Virus record (IMG/VR): IMGVR_UViG_3300025120_000218
Span: 1 to 35,686 of that record
Source: a virus
DNA: 35,686 bases
Reading direction: 5' to 3' (one strand)
Shown here: positions 25,174 through 32,235 of the stretch, in pieces
How the letters are laid out: the number at the start of each line of letters is the position of its first letter
How positions within the stretch are numbered: the first letter of the stretch is position 1
Notes under the pieces: generated by a model
Database searches by the model: none
What the model saw: the letters and a program-made list of their open reading frames with translations, nothing else
Told to the model about the DNA's origin: nothing
Program-made: the position numbers and the translations under genes

Positions 25174-26619
25174 ATGCCTACACGTATTGAAAAATTTCAG
25201 TATTCAGGATTACTAAACACGCTCACAATTCCGGCAGGTGCAACTTCGGTGGACATGTACCTATGGGGTGGTGCAGGTGGTGGTGGTGGTGCAGACGCAG
25301 GTGGACCTGGAGGTGTAGGAGCCGCAGGACACTATGTTTCTAAAACCAGTTATTCATTAACATCTAATGTCGGCGACACTCTAGAATTGGCAGTGGGCGG
25401 AGGTGGTGCAGGTGGCGGATCAGGTGGCGGTGCCCCCGGCGGAAACAACGGAAAAAGTAAGACAGGATTTTCAGGTGGGAACGGTGGTAACGCAGGACCA
25501 CAACCATATTCAGGAGCAGGTGGTGGGGCAGGCGGAGCCACAACAGTATTCATAGGCGGAACAGCGGTCGCGATAGCAGGTGGAGGCGGTGGCGGCGGTG
25601 GATCAGGCAGAAGCGGAAACGGCGGAGCAGGCATAAATTCAAATACAGCAACAAGTAACACACCAGGCACACTAGGTGAAGAAGGTAAGGATCACTCAGG
25701 TGACGGAGGCGGTGGTGGAGCCGGCGGTGGTGGAGCCGATGGGGGAAAATCAGGAAATGGTGGTAGCGGTGACACTAACGGAACCGGCGGATTTTCTGGA
25801 TCCAACACTGTGCCAAGCGGAGGCGCTGAAAGCAACGGATCAGGAGTGACCCCAGGTGTTGTTACTCTAGAGATAGGTGGAGTTGAATATTACGATTCAG
25901 GAGTGGCAGTAGGAGCAAGCCCATCGGGAACAGGTGGAAACGGTCTTGCAGTAATTGTTTTCAACGTGGGAGTACAGGCCAGCACCAAGATCGGTGGAAC
26001 ATGGACGGACATATCAAACATATACACAAAAATTTCAGGAGTATGGACGGAAATCACAGCAGGGTACGTCAACATATCAGGAACATGGAAAGCACTATAC
26101 AACTCGGGTATAGCATTCTTATCAACAGCGGCAGGATTTGGAGACTCATCGGGTGGATCAAGTTCAGGTTCGGGTGGATCTGGTGGTGGTGGTGGTTGTT
26201 TCATAGCAGGAACAATGATATCAATGAACGATGGTTCGTTGAAACCGGTCGAGCAAGTGGACATAGGTGACACAGTTTCAGTTGGTGGCAAGGTGTTCGC
26301 AACAGGTAACTTGATAGACAACCTGTATGACTACAACGGGATCCAAGTATCAGGAACGCACATGGTCAAAGAAGATGGTGCATGGACAAGAGTCGAGGAC
26401 AGTAGACTAGGAGTATCACTGGGTGATGACGAAGTAATAGTGTACGTGTTCGGTAGCGAAAACAGAAGAATTATTATAAACAACACAGAATTCACAGATT
26501 ACTTCGAATTAAGTGAACAGCAAGAACTAACCAACCACGGTGAACAATTTTTTAGTAATTGGCAAGATCATGATAGACAGATACATGATAAAAATGTTAA
26601 TATACTGAATGCTCGATAA
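25174..26619 (+). CDS. Glycine-rich adhesin-like tail protein with C-terminal Hint domain (481 aa)
   Basis: Probable receptor-binding tail protein that may process itself. Residues 1-45 (FQYSGLLNTLTIPAGATSVD, then MYLWGGAGGGGG) and several later Gly clusters to about 240 match the phage glycine-rich fibre/adhesin type, in which Gly runs can pack as polyglycine helices. Residues about 272-312 hold a short Trp repeat (IGGTWTDIS, ISGVWTEIT, ISGTWKALY). After a Gly/Ser linker comes CFIAGTMISMNDGSLKPVEQ with Cys342, then VDIGDTV, then GTHMVKEDGAWTRVED with Thr395 and His396. These are the Hint/intein A and B motifs. Self-cleavage before Cys342 is inferred from the family and would release the adhesin part. 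It overlaps the next gene, an oxygenase, by 11 bases. The start (ATG two bases after the previous stop) has only a weak Shine-Dalgarno. Confidence 0.75.
   Translation: MPTRIEKFQYSGLLNTLTIPAGATSVDMYLWGGAGGGGGADAGGPGGVGAAGHYVSKTSYSLTSNVGDTLELAVGGGGAGGGSGGGAPGGNNGKSKTGFSGGNGGNAGPQPYSGAGGGAGGATTVFIGGTAVAIAGGGGGGGGSGRSGNGGAGINSNTATSNTPGTLGEEGKDHSGDGGGGGAGGGGADGGKSGNGGSGDTNGTGGFSGSNTVPSGGAESNGSGVTPGVVTLEIGGVEYYDSGVAVGASPSGTGGNGLAVIVFNVGVQASTKIGGTWTDISNIYTKISGVWTEITAGYVNISGTWKALYNSGIAFLSTAAGFGDSSGGSSSGSGGSGGGGGCFIAGTMISMNDGSLKPVEQVDIGDTVSVGGKVFATGNLIDNLYDYNGIQVSGTHMVKEDGAWTRVEDSRLGVSLGDDEVIVYVFGSENRRIIINNTEFTDYFELSEQQELTNHGEQFFSNWQDHDRQIHDKNVNILNAR
26197..26520 (+). other. Hint (intein/Hedgehog-type) autoprocessing domain
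   Basis: Residues 342-449. The first residue is Cys342 after a Gly-rich linker. The A-motif reads CFIAGT..SMNDGSLKPVE with IGDTV just after it, and the B-motif holds Thr395-His396. The end, FTDYFE, resembles the last strand of phage Hint domains. No C-extein splice junction (HN plus nucleophile) is evident, so cleavage is more likely than splicing. Confidence 0.7.
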
Positions 26620-27277
26620 ATCATATTACCACGGACAGCAAGGCGAATGTTTCCTGAGAATAGAAAAACATTTCACAGAGATCAAACACGAGTTCGACTC
26701 ACAACCCAACAAGATATTCTTAGATCCAGAAGACTTCTCAGACAGCGTAAGGGGACTTCCGGATGACTTCGATGACAAGTCAGGGGACTATGTGAATGGA
26801 CAGTGGAAGGCACTGGGAATACAGTCAGGGGAACACGAGGGACAATCGTTCAATGACTATCCCATGCTGTATTCGATACTGAGAAAATTCCCATACAAGA
26901 CCAATGTGGCAATAATGACTGTTGGGCCAGACACAAAGATTGGTAACCACACGGATAACGAAGGTGGCTGGAGATATCAGATGTGTTTGGATGACGGGGG
27001 AGGAGACCAGAGTGGTATGTATGTTATGAACCTAGAAACTAGGAAACAGGAATTGATGACCTGGAAGACAGGTGAAGCGTTCATTTTCCAACCAGACATA
27101 CAGGTACACAATGGTTTCAACAACAATCCAGGTGAGAGAACCACGTTATTAATTGACTTTTACAAAGAATCACTGTACACTAAAGAGAAGTTCGAACAAT
27201 ATTACCAACACTATTCGGAATGTTTTGAAGGGTTGGAAAATCTAGTGGATGTGTATGAATCAAGGAAACAAAAATAA
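26609..27277 (+). CDS. 2OG-Fe(II) oxygenase, Asp/Asn beta-hydroxylase-like
   Basis: Likely iron- and 2-oxoglutarate-dependent hydroxylase acting on protein side chains. NVAIMTVGPDTKIGNHTDNE provides the HxD pair (His114, Asp116). TGEAFIFQPDIQVHNGFNN provides the distal His167, and NPGERTTLLIDFY provides Arg177 for 2-oxoglutarate. This arrangement fits the aspartyl/asparaginyl beta-hydroxylase family. The length (222 residues) suits a lone catalytic domain, and no membrane anchor is seen. The gene begins inside the end of the Hint adhesin gene (11-base overlap) and overlaps the SDR gene by 29 bases, so it is probably translationally coupled. This position suggests the substrate may be the adhesin or a fibre, but that is inference. 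A host target is equally possible. Confidence 0.75.
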   Translation: MLDKSYYHGQQGECFLRIEKHFTEIKHEFDSQPNKIFLDPEDFSDSVRGLPDDFDDKSGDYVNGQWKALGIQSGEHEGQSFNDYPMLYSILRKFPYKTNVAIMTVGPDTKIGNHTDNEGGWRYQMCLDDGGGDQSGMYVMNLETRKQELMTWKTGEAFIFQPDIQVHNGFNNNPGERTTLLIDFYKESLYTKEKFEQYYQHYSECFEGLENLVDVYESRKQK

Positions 27278-27830
27278 AATAGCAATCATAGGGCACACCA
27301 AAGGGATAGGTAAGGCCATAGCGGACCTGTATCGGAAAAAGAATTACACAGTCGTTGGGTTGAGCAGTAGCAACGGATACGATTTACAATGTAGTCAAGT
27401 AGAGATAATGGAACAGCTGGATGACTGCCAATTGATCGTACTCAATGCATATGTTGGCAGAGGCCAAATGACCTTGTTGAAAAGAATATACGGCAAATTC
27501 GTTTTCGAGGACAAGAAAGTTGCAGTGATCACAAGCACGTCAGGTACTCCTATTGGAATGGATGAGGATTTACAAAATACGGAATACACAGACTACTGCG
27601 AGAACAAGAAAAATCTAATAGATTACATAGAAGAGCTACAACAAGAATTATTAAACAAACCTTTGTCAGTTTATGATGTCTGTCCGGATGTGGTGGACAC
27701 GGACATGACAAAGGGCTTGTGGGAAGACCTACCAAAATTAAGAGCAAACGAAGTTGCAGAAGCAGTGCGTTACTGTTTTGAATCAACATTCAACGTCAAC
27801 AAGATAGTGATGCAAAAAAATGTTAGTTAG
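27249..27830 (+). CDS. Short-chain dehydrogenase/reductase (SDR) family protein
   Basis: NAD(P)-dependent oxidoreductase of the SDR family. The N-terminus has the cofactor motif IAIIGHTKGIGKAIA (Gly15, Gly19, Gly21). LIVLNAYVG stands where classical enzymes have NNAG. TSTSG (Ser96, Ser98) is followed by a YxxxK pair (Tyr116, Lys120), and DVCPDVVDTDM matches the PGxVxT-type segment. At 193 residues it is shorter than classical SDRs (about 250), with the missing length mostly before the Ser, yet the catalytic residues are kept. Either ATG 27249 or ATG 27255 could be the start; both lie within the end of the oxygenase gene. It overlaps the next gene by 11 bases. The substrate is unknown; it could reduce or oxidise a sugar or a product of the neighbouring oxygenase. 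Confidence 0.7.
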   Translation: MCMNQGNKNKIAIIGHTKGIGKAIADLYRKKNYTVVGLSSSNGYDLQCSQVEIMEQLDDCQLIVLNAYVGRGQMTLLKRIYGKFVFEDKKVAVITSTSGTPIGMDEDLQNTEYTDYCENKKNLIDYIEELQQELLNKPLSVYDVCPDVVDTDMTKGLWEDLPKLRANEVAEAVRYCFESTFNVNKIVMQKNVS

Positions 27831-28284
27831 AGCCTGGGACAGAGACAAGGATTATGACACACTGGTCAAGTGGTGGACACAGTGGGAGTTTGGCACGGTG
27901 CCCAAGGAATGCCTGCCACCTGCAGGCATAATGGTGGAAGTTGACGGAGAGCCTGTGTGTGCTGGAGGGTTATACATAGGTGAGGGAACACAGTTCGCTT
28001 TCATGGAATGGATAGTGACGGACAAGACAGCAGAATCAAAGAATGTGCATAAATGTCTAAAATTGTGTATCGACGGCATAATGAAATTGGCAAAAGACAA
28101 GGGAATGAAACTGGTGTACACCGCTACAAAGGAACAAGCTCTGCACAAAAGGTATCAAAAATACCACGATATGGTGCTTACGGAGAGCAACGTCAAGACT
28201 TTTCTGAGGGATCTGGACGGATCGTATTCCGAGGATTTAACCTGGATATCAGACGATGAGCAGATAGAAGAACATAATAAATAA
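27820..28284 (+). CDS. GNAT-like acetyltransferase (154 aa)
   Basis: Probable acyl-CoA-dependent N-acetyltransferase of the divergent GNAT type seen in marine phages. Features are a start like a GNAT beta1 (LVRAWDRDKDYDTLVKWW), LPPAGIMVEVDGEPVCAGGLY, FAFMEWIVTDKTAESKNVHK, then a helix IMKLAKDKGMKLVYTAT and LHKRYQKY. The cofactor loop (usually Q/RxxGxG/A) is weak: SKNVHKCLK stands in its place, so catalysis is uncertain. Its ATG lies inside the end of the SDR gene (11-base overlap), which makes it the third enzyme of a coupled cassette. The last 20 residues are acidic. The target is unknown; a fibre amine or an amino sugar is a reasonable guess. An inactive GNAT fold is also possible. Confidence 0.55.
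   Translation: MLVRAWDRDKDYDTLVKWWTQWEFGTVPKECLPPAGIMVEVDGEPVCAGGLYIGEGTQFAFMEWIVTDKTAESKNVHKCLKLCIDGIMKLAKDKGMKLVYTATKEQALHKRYQKYHDMVLTESNVKTFLRDLDGSYSEDLTWISDDEQIEEHNK
28276..28283 (+). promoter_or_regulatory. Late-promoter candidate before the 58-aa gene
   Basis: AATAAATA overlaps the end of the GNAT-like gene, 20 bases before the next ATG. Unlike most fibre genes here, the following start also has a good Shine-Dalgarno. Confidence 0.3.
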
Positions 28285-28288
28285 GCAT

Positions 28289-28294
28289 AAGGAG
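28289..28294 (+). promoter_or_regulatory. Shine-Dalgarno AAGGAG for the 58-aa gene
   Basis: AAGGAG lies 9 bases before the ATG at 28304. It supports that short reading frame as a real gene. Confidence 0.6.
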
Positions 28295-28303
28295 TACATT
28301 TAA

Positions 28304-28480
28304 ATGGCAACAAAAGAAGAAGTAGCAGATTACATCAACGATAACAACGAGACAGTCTGGTCAACAGAAGAGCAAGCCAAGATTGAGGCAATGTTGACAC
28401 CTGAACTTGCGACTATATTAATAAAGTTAGTGGGAGATGTCAGTTTCTTGACCGAGGTCAGGGACAACGCATCAAACTAG
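28304..28480 (+). CDS. Small protein of unknown function (58 aa)
   Basis: A short reading frame fills the otherwise empty space between the GNAT-like gene and fibre 3 and is preceded by a strong Shine-Dalgarno. The product starts MATKEEVADYINDNNETVWS, is acidic and looks mostly helical (TEEQAKIEAMLTPELATILI, then LVGDVSFLTEVRDNASN). It has no Cys, no membrane segment and no known motif. Fibre 3 starts six bases after its stop. I do not recognise it. Its size and place would suit a fibre-assembly helper, a cofactor of the upstream enzymes or an acceptor peptide, but nothing in the sequence decides between these. Confidence 0.65.
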   Translation: MATKEEVADYINDNNETVWSTEEQAKIEAMLTPELATILIKLVGDVSFLTEVRDNASN

Positions 28481-28486
28481 TAAGCT

Positions 28487-30133
28487 ATGGCATACAAGAT
28501 TAACAACACATTTGGGACCTTGTTGGTCTCCTTGGCAGACGGAACTATTGATGTCGCCACAACTGACCTTACACTGATTGGAAAAGGTTATGCGGGCTTC
28601 GGTGAGAAGTTAAATGAAAATCTTGTAAAACTACTAGAGAACTTCAACAACACATCAGCACCATCAAACAAAATAACAGGTCAACTTTGGTATGATCAGA
28701 CAAACAAACGTATCAATGTTTGGACAGGAGATAAATGGAAACCTGCAGGAGGTCCAAGTAACTCAACTACACAGCCAACTAATGCGGCCCAGGGAGATCT
28801 ATGGCTTGACACCCAAGCAATACAGTTATATGTTTACAATGGAAGTGCATGGACACTTATCGGACCAACAACAGTTGCTGGCTCGGGTGTGACACAGATA
28901 GTTTCTGAAGTAGCGTCAGATGACACAGGAGTCAACCAATCATACTTGAAACTGGTTGCCAACGATGCAGTGGTAGGTGTTGTATCGAACGTGGCATTCA
29001 CTCCAAGCACAACAGAAGACAATGCGGTGGCACTTACCTCGGCAGGTTTCACAACTGTTGCACAGGGTATACAGCTTTCATCAACAGTATCAAGTGCGAA
29101 ATTCAGGGGCACAGCAACAGACTCGGATGCACTGGGCGGAGTTGCGGCGGCCAACTATCTAAGATCAGACGCCAACGATTCCACAAACAGTTCATTCACT
29201 ATTGCAAATGACACAGGATTAATTTTAGGTGCAGGATCAGACATCACGATGAGTCTGTCAGGTGACAACTTGACCATTGCACAGACAACACAAGACAAAG
29301 ATATTATTTTCACAGTGAACGATGGTGGAGTAACGACAACAATGATGACCATGGACGGGTCAACAGGGTTACTGGAACTTCCATCATGTGGAGATGTAAG
29401 GGTGAAAGGAAACTTACTTGTCGATGGAACAAGCACAACAATGAACACATCGGTGCTTACAGTTGAGGATAACATCATAGAATTGAATAGGAACATATCA
29501 TCTGCCAGTGGTATGCCAAATTACACAGGATTAAAAGTAAACAGGGGAGAAACATCCACAGCAACTGAGCAGGATCTGTTCTGGGTATGGGACGAGACAT
29601 TCGCAGATGACGGTACAACAACTCACGGAAACGCGGGCGGTGCCTGGACAGCTTTCAAATCAGGCGGCGGCGATGACGAACTGTCGGCCGCGACACTGGT
29701 GGACATCAGGGCCAATGTGGTACACGCAACAGCGACATCGGCACAGTACGCTGACCTGGCAGAAAGATATGCCACAGATACTCCCTTAGAAACTGGAGAA
29801 GTGGTGAGCCTGGGAGGAAAAGAAGAGATAACGAAATGCATGGATGATAAATCTGATGCAGTTTTCGGTGTTGTCTCGGATGCCCCGGCATACTTGATGA
29901 ATTCAGAAGCAGGCAACAACGACACACACCCAGCGATAGCACTGAAAGGACGTGTTCCTGTTAGAGTAACAGGCAAAGGATCAGCAGGTGATCGTATTCT
30001 ATCGGGAGGCTATGGAACGGCACGTGTAGCACAGCCAGGCGAAGCGACCACTTTCAACACCCTGGGTAGACTTATTAAGCATAAATATAATGAAGAAACA
30101 GCACTCACAGAGTGCGTGATAGGAGTTAAATAG
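28487..30133 (+). CDS. Tail fibre protein, paralogue 3 (548 aa)
   Basis: Third and longest fibre paralogue. The N-terminal domain is shared with the other two (LIGKGYAGFGEKLNENLVKL, GQLWYDQTNKRINVWTG, GDLWLDTQAIQLYVYNG, LIGP). The centre matches fibre 1 at FRGTATDSDALGGVAAANYL and fibre 2 at TTQDKDIIFTVNDGG. Its own section VDGTSTTMNTSVLTVEDNII with LNRN resembles trimeric fibre-shaft repeats. The C-terminal domain (ATSAQYADLAERYATDTPLE, VSDAPAYLMNSEAG) is shared with fibre 1 but carries a different final region. It follows the enzyme cassette, which separates it from its paralogues. No clear Shine-Dalgarno is present. CATAAATA near its 3' end may drive the next gene. Confidence 0.75.
   Translation: MAYKINNTFGTLLVSLADGTIDVATTDLTLIGKGYAGFGEKLNENLVKLLENFNNTSAPSNKITGQLWYDQTNKRINVWTGDKWKPAGGPSNSTTQPTNAAQGDLWLDTQAIQLYVYNGSAWTLIGPTTVAGSGVTQIVSEVASDDTGVNQSYLKLVANDAVVGVVSNVAFTPSTTEDNAVALTSAGFTTVAQGIQLSSTVSSAKFRGTATDSDALGGVAAANYLRSDANDSTNSSFTIANDTGLILGAGSDITMSLSGDNLTIAQTTQDKDIIFTVNDGGVTTTMMTMDGSTGLLELPSCGDVRVKGNLLVDGTSTTMNTSVLTVEDNIIELNRNISSASGMPNYTGLKVNRGETSTATEQDLFWVWDETFADDGTTTHGNAGGAWTAFKSGGGDDELSAATLVDIRANVVHATATSAQYADLAERYATDTPLETGEVVSLGGKEEITKCMDDKSDAVFGVVSDAPAYLMNSEAGNNDTHPAIALKGRVPVRVTGKGSAGDRILSGGYGTARVAQPGEATTFNTLGRLIKHKYNEETALTECVIGVK
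30080..30087 (+). promoter_or_regulatory. Late-promoter candidate inside the end of fibre 3
   Basis: CATAAATA lies within the last codons of fibre 3, 50 bases before the next ATG. It is the same word as the candidate before gp6. A leader of about 45 bases would result. Confidence 0.35.
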
Positions 30134-30137
30134 ATTT

Positions 30138-31112
30138 ATGGCATACGTAGCAGGAGATACAATTTTAGACGACGAGTACCAAACATTCGTTGCTAGTTCA
30201 AGTGATCCTTATGGATGGAACCACTTTGCAGGCACAGGTGCGGGTCAATACGGATTGGGACAGACACATCTAGTAGAAGTTACGCCAAATGCAACTACAA
30301 TTACAGCGGCACAGTGGAATGCACTGATGACAGGTATAGATAATATAGCCAATCACACCAACGATTCCATGACTGCAAGGACGGCAGTAGTAACAGGAGA
30401 CACTATCGCGATCAAATCAGCGGTGGCGGCAGACCTTGCGACACTGGCGGCTTCGGTTGCAGGTGGTTGTGTATCAGCAACGGCACTTTCCGCAGGATCA
30501 GAACTGCATAGTTCATTATCAAGTACAAGATACGCAGGATCACACACAGTGGAACACACAGTTACATTCGCAAACGGAAACAACCTAAGGTTCTTCTTCA
30601 ACGCGGGTGGCAAGATCAGGGTAAACCTTACAAGGAATGGGAACGGTGGTTCGGCAAAAACTGGCAAAGATGATTCTGTTGATGAGATGATCACTGCGAT
30701 GGGCAACTTCGACATAGGTGCACAGGTATCTACAAGATCAGGTTCAGGCGAGACACTGACGACAGATGGTTTTGCTAACGGTGTAGATGACCTAGGAACC
30801 AGTTACACGACAATATTCCTACTGACTCAGGCCAATGGTGACTACACTAGTATGACACTGAAGGGTGAGGCACTGGTGAACAATGCCACGTACGGAACAG
30901 CGGTATCAGTCACAGTTAAGATGACACTGACGGACGCGGATTCGGGAGATGCTGAATTCACAAGTGGTAACACATCAAGTATTGACCAGTTCGAGAACTT
31001 CATTGGTCAGACAGACTTCGCAACCAAGCTGATGCTACCAACGACGGCACAGGGTTTGGGTACGGTGTACACGCTTTCAGGTAGTGCTGAAACAAGTAAC
31101 ACCACAGCATAA
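30138..31112 (+). CDS. Tail-associated structural protein (324 aa)
   Basis: Probable minor tail or fibre-accessory protein, without a named function. It opens with MAYVAGDTILDDEYQTFVAS and GWNHFAGTGAGQYGLGQ, followed by an Ala-rich helical part (about 60-115) and a beta-rich C-terminal half. The segment HTVTFANGNNLRFFFNAGGK with IRVNLTRNG is followed by TTIFLLTQANGDYTSMTLKG. The FFNAGGKIR pattern is one I associate with phage tail proteins of marine viruses. The start shares MAY with the fibre genes, which may reflect a common translation start context (ATGGCATAC, no Shine-Dalgarno). It is the last clearly structural gene; a 53-base gap with a different type of promoter follows. No catalytic motif is seen. 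Confidence 0.65.
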   Translation: MAYVAGDTILDDEYQTFVASSSDPYGWNHFAGTGAGQYGLGQTHLVEVTPNATTITAAQWNALMTGIDNIANHTNDSMTARTAVVTGDTIAIKSAVAADLATLAASVAGGCVSATALSAGSELHSSLSSTRYAGSHTVEHTVTFANGNNLRFFFNAGGKIRVNLTRNGNGGSAKTGKDDSVDEMITAMGNFDIGAQVSTRSGSGETLTTDGFANGVDDLGTSYTTIFLLTQANGDYTSMTLKGEALVNNATYGTAVSVTVKMTLTDADSGDAEFTSGNTSSIDQFENFIGQTDFATKLMLPTTAQGLGTVYTLSGSAETSNTTA

Positions 31113-31130
31113 TCATTTATTTTTCAGGTA

Positions 31131-31159
31131 TTGATCTTACCAATAATTAACTGTATAAT
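31131..31159 (+). promoter_or_regulatory. Sigma70-like promoter before the glycosyltransferase/radical SAM module
   Basis: TTGATC (31131-31136) and TATAAT (31154-31159) are separated by 17 bases, the ideal bacterial spacing. Transcription would begin at about 31166, the first base of the ATG, so the mRNA would be almost leaderless. No Shine-Dalgarno is present. It lies in the second of two clear gaps in the window. Confidence 0.55.
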
Positions 31160-31166
31160 ACAGTTA
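31148..31166 (+). repeat. 19-bp perfect palindrome over the -10 box and start codon
   Basis: TAACTGTATAATACAGTTA is a perfect inverted repeat with 9-base arms around one central A. It contains the whole TATAAT box and ends on the A of the ATG at 31166. It could be an operator for a dimeric repressor. As RNA it would form at most an 8-bp stem with a 3-base loop. Confidence 0.6.
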
Positions 31167-31483
31167 TGGATATTGGCAATATTAAGAAACAATCGGACCT
31201 CAACTTCGAGGTAGCACAGGCTAAGAAGAACGCACTGGAGAAACTGCGTTCAAGACAGCTGATGGCCTACAACGAGAGATTGTTCACGGCGGACGTTGAT
31301 ACCATTAACCTAGTGAGCACACTCAAACAACACAACAAAGATTTCTACATGTTAGATGTTAATGACAATCCCTGTCATGTCAAGGATCCGGATGATTTCC
31401 TAAACAAATTAATAGAAAGAAACCAGGAAACACTGAACTCGTACCAACAGCTACATCAAGATCTCGCCAAAAAGAGAAAATAA
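31166..31483 (+). CDS. Conserved-type phage protein of unknown function (105 aa)
   Basis: Small helical protein with no named function. The N-terminal half is charged and coiled-coil-like (QSDLNFEVAQAKKNALEKLR, then SRQLMAYNERLF). A middle segment VDTINLVSTLKQHNKDFYML is followed by DVNDNPCHVKDPDDFLNKLI and a basic C-terminal helix ending AKKRK. The layout 'helix, then D-x-N-x-N-P-x-x-V, then D-F' matches a small protein family I remember from marine T4-like phages, without known role. It is the first gene after the promoter/palindrome and its stop overlaps the first glycosyltransferase-like gene (TAATG). Its start has no Shine-Dalgarno, consistent with leaderless initiation. Confidence 0.65.
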   Translation: MDIGNIKKQSDLNFEVAQAKKNALEKLRSRQLMAYNERLFTADVDTINLVSTLKQHNKDFYMLDVNDNPCHVKDPDDFLNKLIERNQETLNSYQQLHQDLAKKRK

Positions 31484-32235
31484 TGACAACCGGTGTACTG
31501 ATGTACTGTTTTGACACTCCTGAGGTCAACTATCACAGGTTGGCAGAACGTTGTGTGGCACAGGTACGTAAATATCTCAAACTGGAAATCACTATCGTCA
31601 CCAATCTAGAGACATACAAGAAATTCAAACCCTTGGGCATGATCAACTACAAGTTGGTTGAAGTCAAGACCACCAACACAAGGCCTTACAGGGGCAAAAG
31701 TGTGGCATGGTACAACAAGGAACGTGCCCTGGCATATGAACATTCGCCCTACGACACGACCATACTGATGGACTGTGATTATTTCGTGTTCTCTTGCACA
31801 CTGTTGGAATTGGCAAACACAAAGTTTGACATGATGTTGCACGATCGGGTGCATGACCTTACAGGCAAAGACATGATATTAGGCAAAGACGAGAGCACAC
31901 TGCCTTTGGTATGGGCGACAGTGACACTGTTCAAGAAGAGTGCGAACACCGAGTCGATATTCGCCATGATAAGACATGTACAGGAATATTATCCACACTA
32001 CAGGAATCTCTACAGGATACGTTACCCAAACTACAGGAACGATTATGCTTTCGCAATAGCACTGCACCAATTGAATCTGGGAAGCCGCATACCCACACCC
32101 ATGACCATGTTGTCATCCACTGTAGATGTGATAGACAGTGATGAGGACGGTATTGTTTTCAAGTACAATGATAACATAAATTTCACCACAGGGCAGGATG
32201 TACACGTGATGGACAAGGAGTGGTGCAATGGATAG
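31483..32235 (+). CDS. Glycosyltransferase-like protein 1 (GT-A type, 250 aa)
   Basis: Likely nucleotide-sugar-dependent glycosyltransferase. TTGVLMYCFDTPEVNYHRLA and the following VAQVRKYLKLEITIVTN look like a Rossmann-like GT-A start. TTILMDCDYFVFS supplies a DxD-type metal/sugar-nucleotide motif (Asp97-Cys98-Asp99). The middle LPLVWATVTLFKKS and the later DYAFAIALHQLNL resemble an acceptor-side region. No membrane segment is visible, so it acts in the cytoplasm. It overlaps the preceding gene by one base and the next gene by eight. Two further GT-like genes follow, so it belongs to a glycosylation group. Donor and acceptor are unknown; a phage structural protein, host envelope glycan or DNA are all possible. 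The class call is motif-based. Confidence 0.6.
   Translation: MTTGVLMYCFDTPEVNYHRLAERCVAQVRKYLKLEITIVTNLETYKKFKPLGMINYKLVEVKTTNTRPYRGKSVAWYNKERALAYEHSPYDTTILMDCDYFVFSCTLLELANTKFDMMLHDRVHDLTGKDMILGKDESTLPLVWATVTLFKKSANTESIFAMIRHVQEYYPHYRNLYRIRYPNYRNDYAFAIALHQLNLGSRIPTPMTMLSSTVDVIDSDEDGIVFKYNDNINFTTGQDVHVMDKEWCNG
32215..32220 (+). promoter_or_regulatory. Shine-Dalgarno AAGGAG for glycosyltransferase-like gene 2
   Basis: AAGGAG sits inside the end of the preceding gene, 7 bases before the ATG at 32228. It fixes that start. Confidence 0.65.

Noticed and set aside
27812-27830. Seven-A run as a frameshift joining the SDR and GNAT-like proteins
   Set aside because: The downstream frame would need +1 or -2, not the usual -1. 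The ATG at 27820 gives a simple start.
31113-31165. Rho-independent terminator after the 324-aa gene
   Set aside because: There is a T-rich stretch but no GC-rich hairpin before it; the only inverted repeat is the promoter palindrome.
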